Assembly: GCA_016190025.1 (NCBI GenBank)
Contig: JACPRG010000089.1
Coordinates: 1-17,268, forward strand
Direction of reading: 5' to 3'
Origin: Candidatus Tectimicrobiota bacterium
Lineage (GTDB): Bacteria > UBA8248 > JACPRG01
Length of the DNA stretch: 17,268 nucleotides
The stretch's first letter is position 1. Each line of letters opens with the position of its first letter. Of the stretch, positions 1-7,494 are shown piece by piece. Below the pieces are notes generated by a model. That model did not search any database, was not told where the DNA came from, and saw nothing but the letters and a program-made list of their open reading frames with translations. Position numbers and translations under genes: made by a program.

Positions 1-675
1 CTGGACCGGGTCTTCGGCGACGAGATCAGCCTGGCGGGCGGCAGCTTCCTCACCACCGACAGGCGGGGGCGCTTCCGCTACGGGTCGGACCTCATCCACA
101 TCTACGCCGACGGGACCCTCCCCGGGGCCCTGGGCAGCTACGGGTACGACGACGAGGGGGTCCGGCCCAGGCGCGCGCCCGTGGTGGAAAACGGCGTCTT
201 CGTCGGGTACATGACCTCCCGGGAGGCCGCCGCCCAGCTGGGCGAGGAGAGCAACGGCTGCATGCGGGCCGATTCCTGGCTGCACCTTCCGCTCATCCGC
301 ATGGTGAACATCAACCTGGAGCCCGGCGGCCGGGGGGCACCCACGCTGGAGGAGCTGGTGGCGGACACCCGGCGGGGGCTTTACCTCGAAACCAACAAAA
401 GCTGGAGCATCGACGACCAGCGGCTGCACTTCCAGTTCGGCTGCGAGCTCGCCCGGGAGATCCGAAACGGCCGCCTCGGCGCGGTCTACAAAAACCCCAT
501 CTACTCGGGCGTCACGCCGGAGTTCTGGAAGTCGTGCGACGCCGTCTGTAACGCCTCCGAATGGAAAATGTGGGGGCTCCCCAACTGCGGCAAAGGGGTG
601 CCCCCCCAGATCGCCCACGTGGGCCACGGGGCCGCGCCGGCCCGCTTCCGGGGCGTGCGGGTCCGGAGCGGCTGA
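1..675 (+). CDS. tldD: TldD metallopeptidase subunit, C-terminal part (5' end outside window)
   Basis: The reading frame is open from the first base and gives the last 224 residues of a protein that is usually about 480 residues long. Known role of the family: TldD pairs with TldE/PmbA to form a heterodimeric zinc peptidase that degrades unstructured peptides and matures some peptide natural products. Recognisable TldD segments are GSYGYDDEG near residue 47, a LETNKSWSIDDQRLHFQFG-type stretch near residues 129-147, and the C-terminal PNCGKG motif, whose cysteine I recall as a zinc ligand in the E. coli enzyme. The HExxxH zinc motif must lie upstream of the window. The stop codon overlaps the start of the next gene (TGATG), as expected for two subunits made together. 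Identity is firm; only the truncation at the window edge limits the call. Confidence 0.93.
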   Translation: MDRVFGDEISLAGGSFLTTDRRGRFRYGSDLIHIYADGTLPGALGSYGYDDEGVRPRRAPVVENGVFVGYMTSREAAAQLGEESNGCMRADSWLHLPLIRMVNINLEPGGRGAPTLEELVADTRRGLYLETNKSWSIDDQRLHFQFGCELAREIRNGRLGAVYKNPIYSGVTPEFWKSCDAVCNASEWKMWGLPNCGKGVPPQIAHVGHGAAPARFRGVRVRSG

Positions 676-2066
676 TGGCAGCGGGCGGCTTCACCCGGCT
701 GGGCCGGGACCGGCTCCTCTCCCCGCTGGAAACCCTGCTGAAAGACCCTCCCGCGGACCGGGTCGAGGCGTTCCTCGTCCGCCGCACGGGGGGCTACGCC
801 CGGTGCGCCCGCTCGCGCATCCACCAGAGCGCCGAGGAGTCCAGACTCGTGGTCTCCATCCGGGCGGCCGAAGGCCGGCGGGTCGGGGTCGCCTCCACCA
901 ACCGCCTGACGCCCGAAGCCGTCCAGAATGCCCTGGAGAGCGCCCTTCAGGCCGCCCGGGCCTCGCCGGAGGCCGGACACCTCGGCCCCCTGGCCGAGCC
1001 CTGGGAAGCGCCCGAGGGATACCTGGACGAGGAGACGGCGTCCTTCCCTCCGGCGGCCCGGGCCGAGGCGCTCTCCCGGGCATTCGAGGCCGCGGGACGA
1101 CGCGGCCAGACCCTGGCGGGGGTCTTTTCCACCTGGCTGGAGGAGCGGGCCGCGGCCAACTCGGCGGGGCTCCGCGCCTACGCGACCCGGACCTCTGCAG
1201 AGGCAAGCCTTATCGCCGAGGGCCGGCGGGAGGGCCACTACACCCCGTCCGGCTACGCCCACGGGATTTGCCGCCGGGTCGGGGACCTGGACATCGCCGT
1301 CCTCTCCGAGCGGGCCGTGAAAAAGTGCGCCCTCTCCGTCTCTCCCCGGATCCTCCCCCCCGGGCGCTACGTGGCGCTCTGGGAGCCCCCCTGCGTCGCG
1401 GAGGTCCTGGAGTGGCTCTGCTTCACCGGTCTGGGCGCGCAGGCCCACCTGGACGGGCGGGGCTTCATGAGCGGGCGCATCGGACAGAAGGTCACGGGCG
1501 AGGGGTTCTCCCTCTGGGACGACGCCGCCGACCCGGAAGGGCTGTCTTTTCCCTTCGACGCGGAGGGGAACCCCAAACGGCGCATCGACCTCATCGAGAG
1601 GGGGGTCGCCCGGGGGGTGGCCCTGGACTCCGCCCAGGGAGCCCGCGCCGGTGCGCCCTCCACGGGGCACGCCGGCAGCTTGAACCTCGCGGCCGAGCCC
1701 CTTCCCCGGCACCTCTTTGTCGCCTCCGGCGACGCGCCGATGGAGGACCTGTCCTCCCGGATGGAGCGGGGGATCTGGATCACCCGGTTCCACTACGTGA
1801 ACGGCTACCTCCACCCCCCCACGGCCCTGATGACGGGAATGACGCGGGATGGGACGTTCTGGGTGGAAGACGGCCGGATTCAACACCCCCTCTGCAACCT
1901 TCGGTTCACGCAGGGGATGCTGGAGGCCTTCTCCCGCATCCGGGCGGCGAGCCGCGAGAGACAGCGCGTCGGGGCCACGTGGGACGCGGGGGTGACCTGC
2001 GTCGTCCCGGCTCTCCTCATCGACGACTTCCGCATCACCGGCGCCATGCCCAAGGCGGATGCGTAA
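675..2066 (+). CDS. tldE: TldE/PmbA-type peptidase partner subunit
   Basis: This 463-residue protein is the non-catalytic partner of TldD in the TldD/TldE peptidase; the length is normal for the family. The start is the ATG overlapping the tldD stop, with a GGAG about eight bases upstream. Family features are the C-terminal run ending in HPPTALMTGMTRDGTFWVE (about residues 377-395) and the closing DDFRITGAMPKADA. No HExxxH zinc motif is visible, as expected for a TldE half that shapes the substrate chamber without a metal site. The middle domain has the GFMSGRIGQKVTGEGFSLWD-like strand typical of this family. It is the last gene of its operon in this direction: the next gene is convergent and a probable terminator follows. 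PmbA was historically linked to microcin maturation, but no peptide-precursor gene is visible here, so a general peptidase role is more likely. Confidence 0.9.
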   Translation: MAAGGFTRLGRDRLLSPLETLLKDPPADRVEAFLVRRTGGYARCARSRIHQSAEESRLVVSIRAAEGRRVGVASTNRLTPEAVQNALESALQAARASPEAGHLGPLAEPWEAPEGYLDEETASFPPAARAEALSRAFEAAGRRGQTLAGVFSTWLEERAAANSAGLRAYATRTSAEASLIAEGRREGHYTPSGYAHGICRRVGDLDIAVLSERAVKKCALSVSPRILPPGRYVALWEPPCVAEVLEWLCFTGLGAQAHLDGRGFMSGRIGQKVTGEGFSLWDDAADPEGLSFPFDAEGNPKRRIDLIERGVARGVALDSAQGARAGAPSTGHAGSLNLAAEPLPRHLFVASGDAPMEDLSSRMERGIWITRFHYVNGYLHPPTALMTGMTRDGTFWVEDGRIQHPLCNLRFTQGMLEAFSRIRAASRERQRVGATWDAGVTCVVPALLIDDFRITGAMPKADA

Positions 2067-2074
2067 GAGGCCAG

Positions 2075-2102
2075 GCGGGGCGCCTTTACCCCCCGCATCT
2101 TC
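2075..2102 (+). terminator. Probable intrinsic terminator after tldE
   Basis: A six-base-pair G/C stem (GCGGGG at 2075-2080, CCCCGC at 2091-2096) with a ten-base loop is followed by the T-rich run ATCTTCTTT on the plus strand. It lies nine bases after the tldE stop, between convergent genes. The T tract is interrupted, so efficiency is uncertain. Read on the minus strand the same hairpin has no following U tract, so it probably serves only tldE. Confidence 0.5.
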
Positions 2103-2108
2103 TTTCCC

Positions 2109-2570
2109 TCATCCTTCCCCGAGCCAACGGTCCAGCGTGAAGCGGGGGGCGGGCTTTTTCCAGAGCCAGACGGCCAAGGCGAGGAGGGCCGCGTCTCGCG
2201 CGAGGGCCACGGGCGGCGGCTCCCGAATGCCGAATCCGGCGAAGCACCCGCAGTCGGTGAGATCGATCCCGCGCGCCAGGGCGGAGGCCAGCGCGCCGAT
2301 GAAAACCACCAGCTGGACTCCCACCGCCGCCAGCGCCGCCCGGGTGAAAAGACCCAGGAGAAGGAAGGTCCCGCTGAGGAGCTCCACCCAGGGCAGGACG
2401 TGGGCGAAGGGACGGACCCAGGCGCCGGGAAGCGCCTGGTGCTGTCTCAGAACGGCCTCGAACGACTCCGGCGAGATGAGCTTCGAGACAGCCGAAAGGA
2501 CGAACACCGCCCCCAGCGCGACGCGGCAGAGAAGCCGCAGGGCCTCTCGCGGCTGGGACGTCCCGCTCAT
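2109..2570 (-). CDS. MauE/DoxX-family redox-associated membrane protein
   Basis: This 153-residue integral membrane protein has four predicted helices (about residues 12-31, 54-74, 79-98 and 122-138). It carries a DCGCF motif (C107 and C109) after the third helix, a signature of the MauE branch of the MauE/DoxX superfamily. MauE is known to be needed, with the thioredoxin-like MauD, for disulfide formation in methylamine dehydrogenase. Proteins of this branch often sit beside periplasmic thioredoxin-fold proteins. Here the ATG overlaps the stop of the DsbA-like selenoprotein gene (ATGA), so the two are probably translationally coupled. From the context I infer that it exchanges electrons between that protein and the membrane, in the manner of DsbB, DsbD or VKOR; the direction cannot be told from sequence. 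No methylamine dehydrogenase genes are present. A non-redox DoxX role is possible but less likely given the Cys pair. Confidence 0.8.
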   Translation of the reverse strand: MSGTSQPREALRLLCRVALGAVFVLSAVSKLISPESFEAVLRQHQALPGAWVRPFAHVLPWVELLSGTFLLLGLFTRAALAAVGVQLVVFIGALASALARGIDLTDCGCFAGFGIREPPPVALARDAALLALAVWLWKKPAPRFTLDRWLGEG

Positions 2571-3268
2571 CGGGCCCGGCCGGATTCCTGAAGCGCGGCG
2601 CGAACCGCCCGCTCGTACTCGGCCGGGGGAAGATACCCGACGAACCGCCTGTCGTTGATGAAGAAGGTGGGGGTGGAATCCACGCGGAGCGACTCGCCGA
2701 GGGCGCGGTCGCGCTCCACCTCTCCCCGCGCGGCGCGGGCGTCCACGCAGGAGGCGAACTTCTGCGGGTCGAGCCCCAGGTCCGCGGCCATCCGGTCAAA
2801 GGCCCTCCGGGGCGCCGGGGCTTGCGTCCAGTCGCGGCTCGTCTGGAAGAGCAGGCCATGGTACTCCCAGAACTTCCCCTGGCGCCCGGCGCACCGCGCG
2901 GCCTCCGCGGCCTGAAACGTCAGCGGGCGCAAGGGAAAGTCGAAGTGGGCCAGGCTGACCCGGTCCCCGTATTTCTTCAAGATCTCGCTCGTCACCGCCT
3001 GGAGAGCCCCGCACCACGGTCACCCGTAGTCCGAGAACTCGCGGATTTGAACCGGCGCCTCCTGGGCGCCTTTGACGTAGAGGGAGACGAGGCGGTCGGC
3101 GGAGGGCCGGCTCCAGTATCGCCAGCCCAGGACTCCCCCGACCAGAACGGCCACGACGAACAGGGCGGCCCACAGCCTGCGTCCGGTTCCTCCGGAAGGG
3201 GTCCGAGAGGCGCTCTCCTTGGACCTGGGGGGATGGGCGGATGGCTTTTTCCGGGTCTTCTTGGACAC
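2567..3268 (-). CDS. Membrane-anchored DsbA-like thiol oxidoreductase with probable selenocysteine (UPWC active site; in-frame TGA at 3022-3020)
   Basis: Read through one TGA, the frame encodes 233 residues. A basic N-terminus is followed by one transmembrane anchor (about residues 32-49), a short linker, then a DsbA-like thioredoxin fold starting at VQIREFSDYG. The TGA is codon 83, exactly where relatives have the first Cys of EFSDxxCPxC, giving U83-P-W-C86. Downstream the family pattern continues without a frame change: DFPLRPL near 110-116, AAEAARCAGRQGKFWEYH near 120-137, and the cis-proline loop STPTFFIN (198-205). Other cysteines are C126 and C174. I chose the GTG at 3268, 34 bases after the htrA stop, with GAGAGAG a short way upstream. 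The stop overlaps the MauE-like start. TGA serves as a normal stop in neighbouring genes, so the code is not generally altered. Expected role: disulfide formation or reduction in the periplasm. A point mutation or sequencing error changing TGC to TGA is the main alternative. Confidence 0.82.
2987..3007 (-). promoter_or_regulatory. Candidate bacterial SECIS hairpin downstream of the in-frame TGA
   Basis: Starting 13 bases after the TGA, the mRNA can fold GCUC (3007-3004) with GAGC (2990-2987), extended by UC (3003-3002) with GA (2993-2992) around a single bulged C. A further C-G pair (3001 with 2995) would leave an apical loop AGGCG and a bulged U. The loop begins about 20 bases after the TGA and has a G in its second position, in line with known bacterial SECIS spacing and loop preferences. 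It lies inside the coding region, as bacterial SECIS elements do. The stem is short, and in GC-rich DNA such pairings arise by chance, so confidence is moderate. Confidence 0.5.
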
Positions 3269-3302
3269 GGGGGAGTCTCTCTCGGGGTGCGCCTCGGGCG
3301 AC

Positions 3303-4700
3303 TCAGCCGCGCGCCTGGAGCGTGACGAAGGCCCGGTAGCGGCCCCGTTGCACCAGGAGGACCACATCCCGCTCGTACTGGCCCGTCGCCATGGCCTTCT
3401 GGAAGTCCTGGAAACCGCGGATTTGCAGGTTGTTCATCCGGCGGATGACGTCCCCCGGCTGCAGACCCACGCGCGCGGCGGGGCTTCCCTGAAGGACCTG
3501 GACGATGACCACGCCGTCCCGGACGGGGATCTGGTAGCGCTGCCTCACGGGCGCAGTGAGGTCGCGGGCGATGATGCCCAGCCGGTCCTGGGCCATGAGG
3601 TCGGCCGCCTCGGCGGTCATGGCCTGGGCGACCACCCGGCGCTCGATGACCTCTCCCTCCCAGAACAGCTGCAGAACCATCTCGGAGCCCTGGGTATAGC
3701 CGGATAGCTCGGACAGATAGTCGATACGGGATTCCACGGGCTTGCTCCCGATCCTCATCAGGATCATGCCCGGCCGGACGCCAGACGCCTCCGCGGGGCC
3801 GTTCTGGATGACGCGGCGGATGAACGCCCCCTGCGCATCAGGATAGCTGAACTGGCGGCGGATAGGCCCGGTCAGGTCCTGGACGACGAGGCCGATCCAC
3901 CCGTGCTGGATCTCGCCGAACTGGACGAGGTCGTTCACGATGCGCCTGACGCGGTCGATGGGGACGGCGAAGCCGATCCCCTCCGCCTGGGCGCGGATGG
4001 CCGTATTGACGCCGATGAGCTCGCCGTTGATGTTGAGCAGCGGGCCGCCCGAATTGCCCGGGTTGATGGCGGCGTCGATCTGGATGAAGTCGGACCGGAC
4101 CCCGCCCGCCAGCGCGACGGCCCGGTGGATCCCGCTGATCACGCCCGTCGTCACCGTATGGCCCAGGCCGAAGGGGTTCCCGATGGCGATGACCGTCTCG
4201 CCCGGCATCAGGTCCTCGGAGGTGCCCATCCGGACGTAGGGAAGGGGCTCCCTGGCGTGGATCCGGATCACAGCGAGGTCAGAGCGCGAGTCCGCCCCGA
4301 TGACCTCGGCCTCGAACTCCCGCTTGTCGATCAGGGCGACCTGGATCCGCGTGGCCCTGCGGATGACGTGCTCGTTCGTCAGGACGAAGCCCTTGGGATC
4401 GATGATCACCCCGGACCCCAGGCTGCGCCGCCTCTGCTGCTGGGGAGAGCCGAATCCGCGGAAAAACCGCTCGAATTCCGGCGGGAAAAACTCGGGGAGG
4501 GAGGAGAAGGGAGACCTCTCCAGAACCTCTTCCGTGTTGATGTTGACCACGGCGGGCCCCACGTTCCGCGCGGCCAGCACCACGGGGGTCTCCCGGGAGA
4601 ACTGGGCCGCGAGGGAGGCGGGGTCCGCGCACAGGGCCAGAAGAACCAGCGCCCAGACGGCCCGCCAGCGGCGGGCGGATGAAAACGGTGATGGCTGCAT
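3303..4700 (-). CDS. HtrA/Deg-family periplasmic serine protease with two PDZ domains (second copy)
   Basis: This 465-residue protein has a signal peptide (residues 1-33, hydrophobic core WALVLLALCADPASLAAQ), a trypsin-like protease domain and two PDZ domains (about 267-357 and 373-462). The catalytic triad is complete: H111 in LTNEHVI, D141 in SDLAVIRI and S217 in GNSGGPL. The Q-rich segment before the protease core (about 62-92) resembles the regulatory LA-loop region of DegP/DegQ proteins. The family degrades or refolds damaged envelope proteins. The gene starts 26 bases after the stop of the other htrA and ends 34 bases before the selenoprotein gene, so it belongs to the same operon. The ATG at 4700 is chosen because it directly precedes the signal peptide, though no strong ribosome binding site is visible. 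It is about as long as DegQ; which Deg subfamily it belongs to is not clear. Confidence 0.93.
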   Translation of the reverse strand: MQPSPFSSARRWRAVWALVLLALCADPASLAAQFSRETPVVLAARNVGPAVVNINTEEVLERSPFSSLPEFFPPEFERFFRGFGSPQQQRRRSLGSGVIIDPKGFVLTNEHVIRRATRIQVALIDKREFEAEVIGADSRSDLAVIRIHAREPLPYVRMGTSEDLMPGETVIAIGNPFGLGHTVTTGVISGIHRAVALAGGVRSDFIQIDAAINPGNSGGPLLNINGELIGVNTAIRAQAEGIGFAVPIDRVRRIVNDLVQFGEIQHGWIGLVVQDLTGPIRRQFSYPDAQGAFIRRVIQNGPAEASGVRPGMILMRIGSKPVESRIDYLSELSGYTQGSEMVLQLFWEGEVIERRVVAQAMTAEAADLMAQDRLGIIARDLTAPVRQRYQIPVRDGVVIVQVLQGSPAARVGLQPGDVIRRMNNLQIRGFQDFQKAMATGQYERDVVLLVQRGRYRAFVTLQARG

Positions 4701-4726
4701 CGGCGCCGCAAGGTGGAAAAGGGGGA

Positions 4727-6208
4727 TCAGGACGATCGCACCGCCACGAAAATCGAGTTCCGGTTGCGCCGGATCAACAGCAACACCGACTCCTGTTCCA
4801 GCGACCGGCGGATCAAACGCCGATAGGCGCGCAGGTCGTAGACGGGATTCCGGTCGATCTCCAAAACGACGTCTCCTTCCTGCAGCCCGGCCGCCTGCGC
4901 GAGGCTCCCTTCTTCCACCGAGGCGACCACGACGCCCGACAGAGACTCCAGGGCCATCCGGCTGGCCAGATGTTTCGTCAGGGGGGCCACCCGGAGGCCC
5001 AGCCGCCGCCCGGCCTCTTCCTCCGTCTCCCAGGCGTCGTCCGCCGAGCTCACGTGAACGGCGACCTCCAGCGGCCGGCCGTCGCGGAGCAGCTTCAGGC
5101 GCGCCCGGGTCCCGGGCCGCTGGGCGGCCACCCATTTCGGCAGATCCCGCATGGCCCGGACGGGCCGTCCGTTGAACTCGAGGATCACGTCTCCCTTCCG
5201 GATCCCCGCCACCGCCGCCGGGCTCGACGCGGTCACCTCCGACACCACCGCCCCGTCCCGCCCGTTCAGACCCAGGCCCTTCGCCAACGCGGGCGTGAGT
5301 TCCTGGAGGGCGAGGCCGAGCCACCCCCGGCGGGGGCTCCCGTACATCCTGAGATCGGGCAGGACGGCCTTGACAACGTTGATCGGAATGGCGAAGCCGA
5401 CCCCCAGACTCTCGGCGACGATGGCCGTGTTGATTCCCACGACTTCTCCCTGGGCGCTCAGGAGGGGCCCGCCCGAGTTGCCCACGTTGATGTAGGCGTC
5501 GGTCTGGAGGTAATCGTCCAGAGGACCCGAACCGATCACGCGGCCCTTGGCGCTGACGACGCCGACCGTGACGGTGTGGGACAGGCCGAAGGGGCTCCCG
5601 ATGGCCATGACCCACTCCCCGACCTCCAGACGGTCGGAGTCCCCCAGCCGGCCCGTCGGCAGGGGCCGTCCCGCGTCGATCTTCAGAAGAGCGATGTCGG
5701 TCTTGGGGTCGGTGCCGACGATCCGGGCCTCGTATTCGCTCCGGTCTTCCAGCGTGACCTTGATGACCCCCGATCGCTCAACCACGTGGTAGTTGGTGAG
5801 GATGTACCCCTTGGGGTCTACGATGAAGCCCGAGCCCAGGCTGTGGCGGGGCTGGCTTTGCCCGCGGGCACTGAAGTCGGGCGCGAACCGCTCGAGAAAG
5901 TTTCTCCCCCGTTCTCGCTCCCCCCAGGGGGCGAAAAAGCGCCCCAGGTGCGGCAGGTTCCAGCCGCGGAGCATCTCCGTGGTGCTGATGCTGACCACAA
6001 ACTGCTTCGAGGCCCGGGCGACCCGGACGAAGAGGCGGCTTCCGAAGGGGTGTTCCTGGGCGGCGGCCGGACCCGAAGAGGCCGCGAGAAACAAAAGGAC
6101 CGCCAGGGCCGCACTCCACCCTCCGGCGCGCCGGTCCCGCGTCCCCAACGTCAAAAGCCGGATCGGCCCGAGGGGGAGAGAATTTGGAACTTCCGTGCTG
6201 CGCGACAC
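4727..6208 (-). CDS. HtrA/Deg-family periplasmic serine protease with two PDZ domains (first copy)
   Basis: First gene of the minus-strand operon, encoding 493 residues from the GTG at 6208. A charged N-terminal region of about 28 residues precedes the hydrophobic signal segment (about 29-51, ending GPAAAQ). The triad is H141 in LTNYHVV, D171 in KTDIALLKI and S245 in VGNSGGPL; PDZ domains lie at about 295-387 and 400-490. GTG 6208 is preferred because AGGGTGG lies about nine bases upstream. An in-frame GTG at 6253 would add 15 residues and cannot be excluded; a start nearer the signal peptide is also possible. The two HtrA proteins share layout but differ clearly in sequence, so they are old paralogues rather than a fresh duplication, and may divide substrates or form mixed assemblies (inference). 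Confidence 0.92.
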   Translation of the reverse strand: MSRSTEVPNSLPLGPIRLLTLGTRDRRAGGWSAALAVLLFLAASSGPAAAQEHPFGSRLFVRVARASKQFVVSISTTEMLRGWNLPHLGRFFAPWGERERGRNFLERFAPDFSARGQSQPRHSLGSGFIVDPKGYILTNYHVVERSGVIKVTLEDRSEYEARIVGTDPKTDIALLKIDAGRPLPTGRLGDSDRLEVGEWVMAIGSPFGLSHTVTVGVVSAKGRVIGSGPLDDYLQTDAYINVGNSGGPLLSAQGEVVGINTAIVAESLGVGFAIPINVVKAVLPDLRMYGSPRRGWLGLALQELTPALAKGLGLNGRDGAVVSEVTASSPAAVAGIRKGDVILEFNGRPVRAMRDLPKWVAAQRPGTRARLKLLRDGRPLEVAVHVSSADDAWETEEEAGRRLGLRVAPLTKHLASRMALESLSGVVVASVEEGSLAQAAGLQEGDVVLEIDRNPVYDLRAYRRLIRRSLEQESVLLLIRRNRNSIFVAVRSS

Positions 6209-6256
6209 GCGTAAGCCACCCTTTTTTCTTGAACCTGCGCATCGAATGTGCACGGT

Positions 6257-6285
6257 TTGACAACTTACCGGTCGGGCACTACCTT
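6257..6285 (+). promoter_or_regulatory. Sigma-70-type promoter for the isomerase-lepA block
   Basis: A perfect -35 hexamer TTGACA (6257-6262) is separated by 17 bases from TACCTT (6280-6285), a three-of-six match to the -10 consensus. Transcription would begin near 6292, leaving a leader of about 90 bases before the ATG at 6385. The -10 element abuts that of the minus-strand promoter. Confidence 0.5.
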
Positions 6286-6286
6286 G

Positions 6287-6315
6287 ACTTTACCCTTTGG
6301 CCGCCCGGCTGTAAA
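6287..6315 (-). promoter_or_regulatory. Sigma-70-type promoter for the htrA-htrA-selenoprotein-mauE operon
   Basis: On the minus strand TTTACA (6315-6310) matches five of six -35 positions. A 17-base spacer leads to TAAAGT (6292-6287), which matches four of six -10 positions. Transcription would begin near 6280, giving a leader of about 70 bases to the GTG at 6208. No stress sigma-factor motif stands out. Confidence 0.5.
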
Positions 6316-6384
6316 GGGATTTTTTTCGGCAAGATCCGGCGCGACCGGCAGATCCATCATTTCATGCCCGGGGGAGAGAGCCCA

Positions 6385-7494
6385 ATGGCGGAGAAGCCCC
6401 ACCAGGATGCGGACACCCTGGACGACCCGGGAGAGGTCGCCCGCCGGGACCCCAACGGCATGTTCACGCTCCTGCGCCGGTGGCCCGAACAATGGAAGGA
6501 GGCCGCGGCGCTGGCGAGGGAGGCCCGGCTGCCGGGGGGGGCGCCTCCCGGCGGCTTCCGCCACGTGGTGATCTCGGGCATGGGCGGGTCGGCCATCGGC
6601 GGAGACCTGCTCCGGTCCCATCTGGCCGATTCGCTGGCGGTCCCGCTGGTCGTCAACCGGTCCTACGCCTGCCCCGGCTTCGTCGGCCCGGACACCCTCT
6701 TCGTGGCCGTGAGCTATTCGGGCAACACGGAGGAGACCCTGGCCTCCCTGGCGGACGCGCTCCACCGGGGAGCCGAGGTCGTGGGCGTCACGAGCGGGGG
6801 CGCGCTGGGGGAAGAATGCCGCCGGGCGGGCAAGACCGTGCTCATCATCCCCCGGGGGCTCCCGCCGCGTCAGGCGCTGGGGCACCTCTTTCTGCCGGCC
6901 CTCGGACTCTTGGCGGGGCTGGGGCTGGCGCCCGACCCGAGCGCCGCCATCGAAGAGACGGGCAAGCGGATGCGCGAGTGGGTCCGGGCGTACGGCCCGG
7001 AGGTCCCGGCGCGGGAAAATGAGGCCAAGCGCCTGGCGGCTTCCCTGCGCGGCCGGGTCCCGGTGGTGTACGGCGTCCAGGACCGGACCGACGCCGTGGC
7101 CCTGCGCTGGCGGGGCCAGTTCCACGAGAACAGCAAGAACTGGGCGTCCTCCAACGTGTTGCCCGAGCTGGACCACAACGAGATCAACGCCTGGGCGTCC
7201 CTCTCCGAGCTGACCCGGAGGTGCGTCACCCTGATCTTTCTGGAGGACGAGGAGGACGGCGGGCGCATGGTCCGGCGGAGGGAGATCACGCGGGAGCTGA
7301 TCGCCCCCCACGTCTCGGCGTGCCTCAGCGTCCGGTCTAGCGGCCGGTGCCGGCTGGCGCGCCTTTTTTCCCTCATCGTTCTGGGCGACTTCGCGAGCTG
7401 CTATCTCGCCGTCCTGAACCGGGTGGACCCGCTGCCCGTCCCCGTCATCGAAGACCTCAAAAAGGCCCTCGCCGCGCCTTCGCCCACAGAATGA
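6385..7494 (+). CDS. Bifunctional phosphoglucose/phosphomannose isomerase (SIS family)
   Basis: The 369-residue protein belongs to the archaeal/bacterial PGI/PMI family, which interconverts glucose-6-phosphate or mannose-6-phosphate with fructose-6-phosphate in the cytoplasm. The first SIS domain carries [11 protein letters not shown] (64-74) and SYSGNTEET (110-118), followed by PRQALGH (161-167). In the second domain E248 (QFHENS) and H264 (ELDHNEI) are 16 residues apart, the spacing I recall for the catalytic Glu203 and His219 of the Pyrobaculum enzyme. The second ATG at 6385 is favoured over the in-frame ATG at 6364 because GGGGGAGAG lies just upstream of 6385. The stop overlaps the lepA start (ATGA). 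This small family is not homologous in detail to classical PGI, so the organism may use it for glycolysis or for mannose activation in the envelope. Confidence 0.9.
   Translation: MAEKPHQDADTLDDPGEVARRDPNGMFTLLRRWPEQWKEAAALAREARLPGGAPPGGFRHVVISGMGGSAIGGDLLRSHLADSLAVPLVVNRSYACPGFVGPDTLFVAVSYSGNTEETLASLADALHRGAEVVGVTSGGALGEECRRAGKTVLIIPRGLPPRQALGHLFLPALGLLAGLGLAPDPSAAIEETGKRMREWVRAYGPEVPARENEAKRLAASLRGRVPVVYGVQDRTDAVALRWRGQFHENSKNWASSNVLPELDHNEINAWASLSELTRRCVTLIFLEDEEDGGRMVRRREITRELIAPHVSACLSVRSSGRCRLARLFSLIVLGDFASCYLAVLNRVDPLPVPVIEDLKKALAAPSPTE

Noticed and set aside
501..1886. Long minus-strand open frame opposite tldE
   Set aside because: It is low-complexity, Gly/Pro/Arg-rich translation typical of antisense frames in GC-rich DNA, and it lies opposite a well-supported gene.
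2567..2995. Independent short protein starting at the GTG at 2995, after the TGA
   Set aside because: It would lack the first strand and the CxxC/UxxC site of the thioredoxin fold and has no ribosome binding site of its own. The upstream part has an anchor and half the motif, so the two parts form one protein.
3020..3022. TGA read as tryptophan through an alternative genetic code
   Set aside because: TGA is the normal stop of several intact genes here (tldD, both htrA genes, lepA, btuF, btuC, btuD), often overlapping the next start, so general recoding is excluded. Tryptophan at the active-site Cys position would also make no sense.
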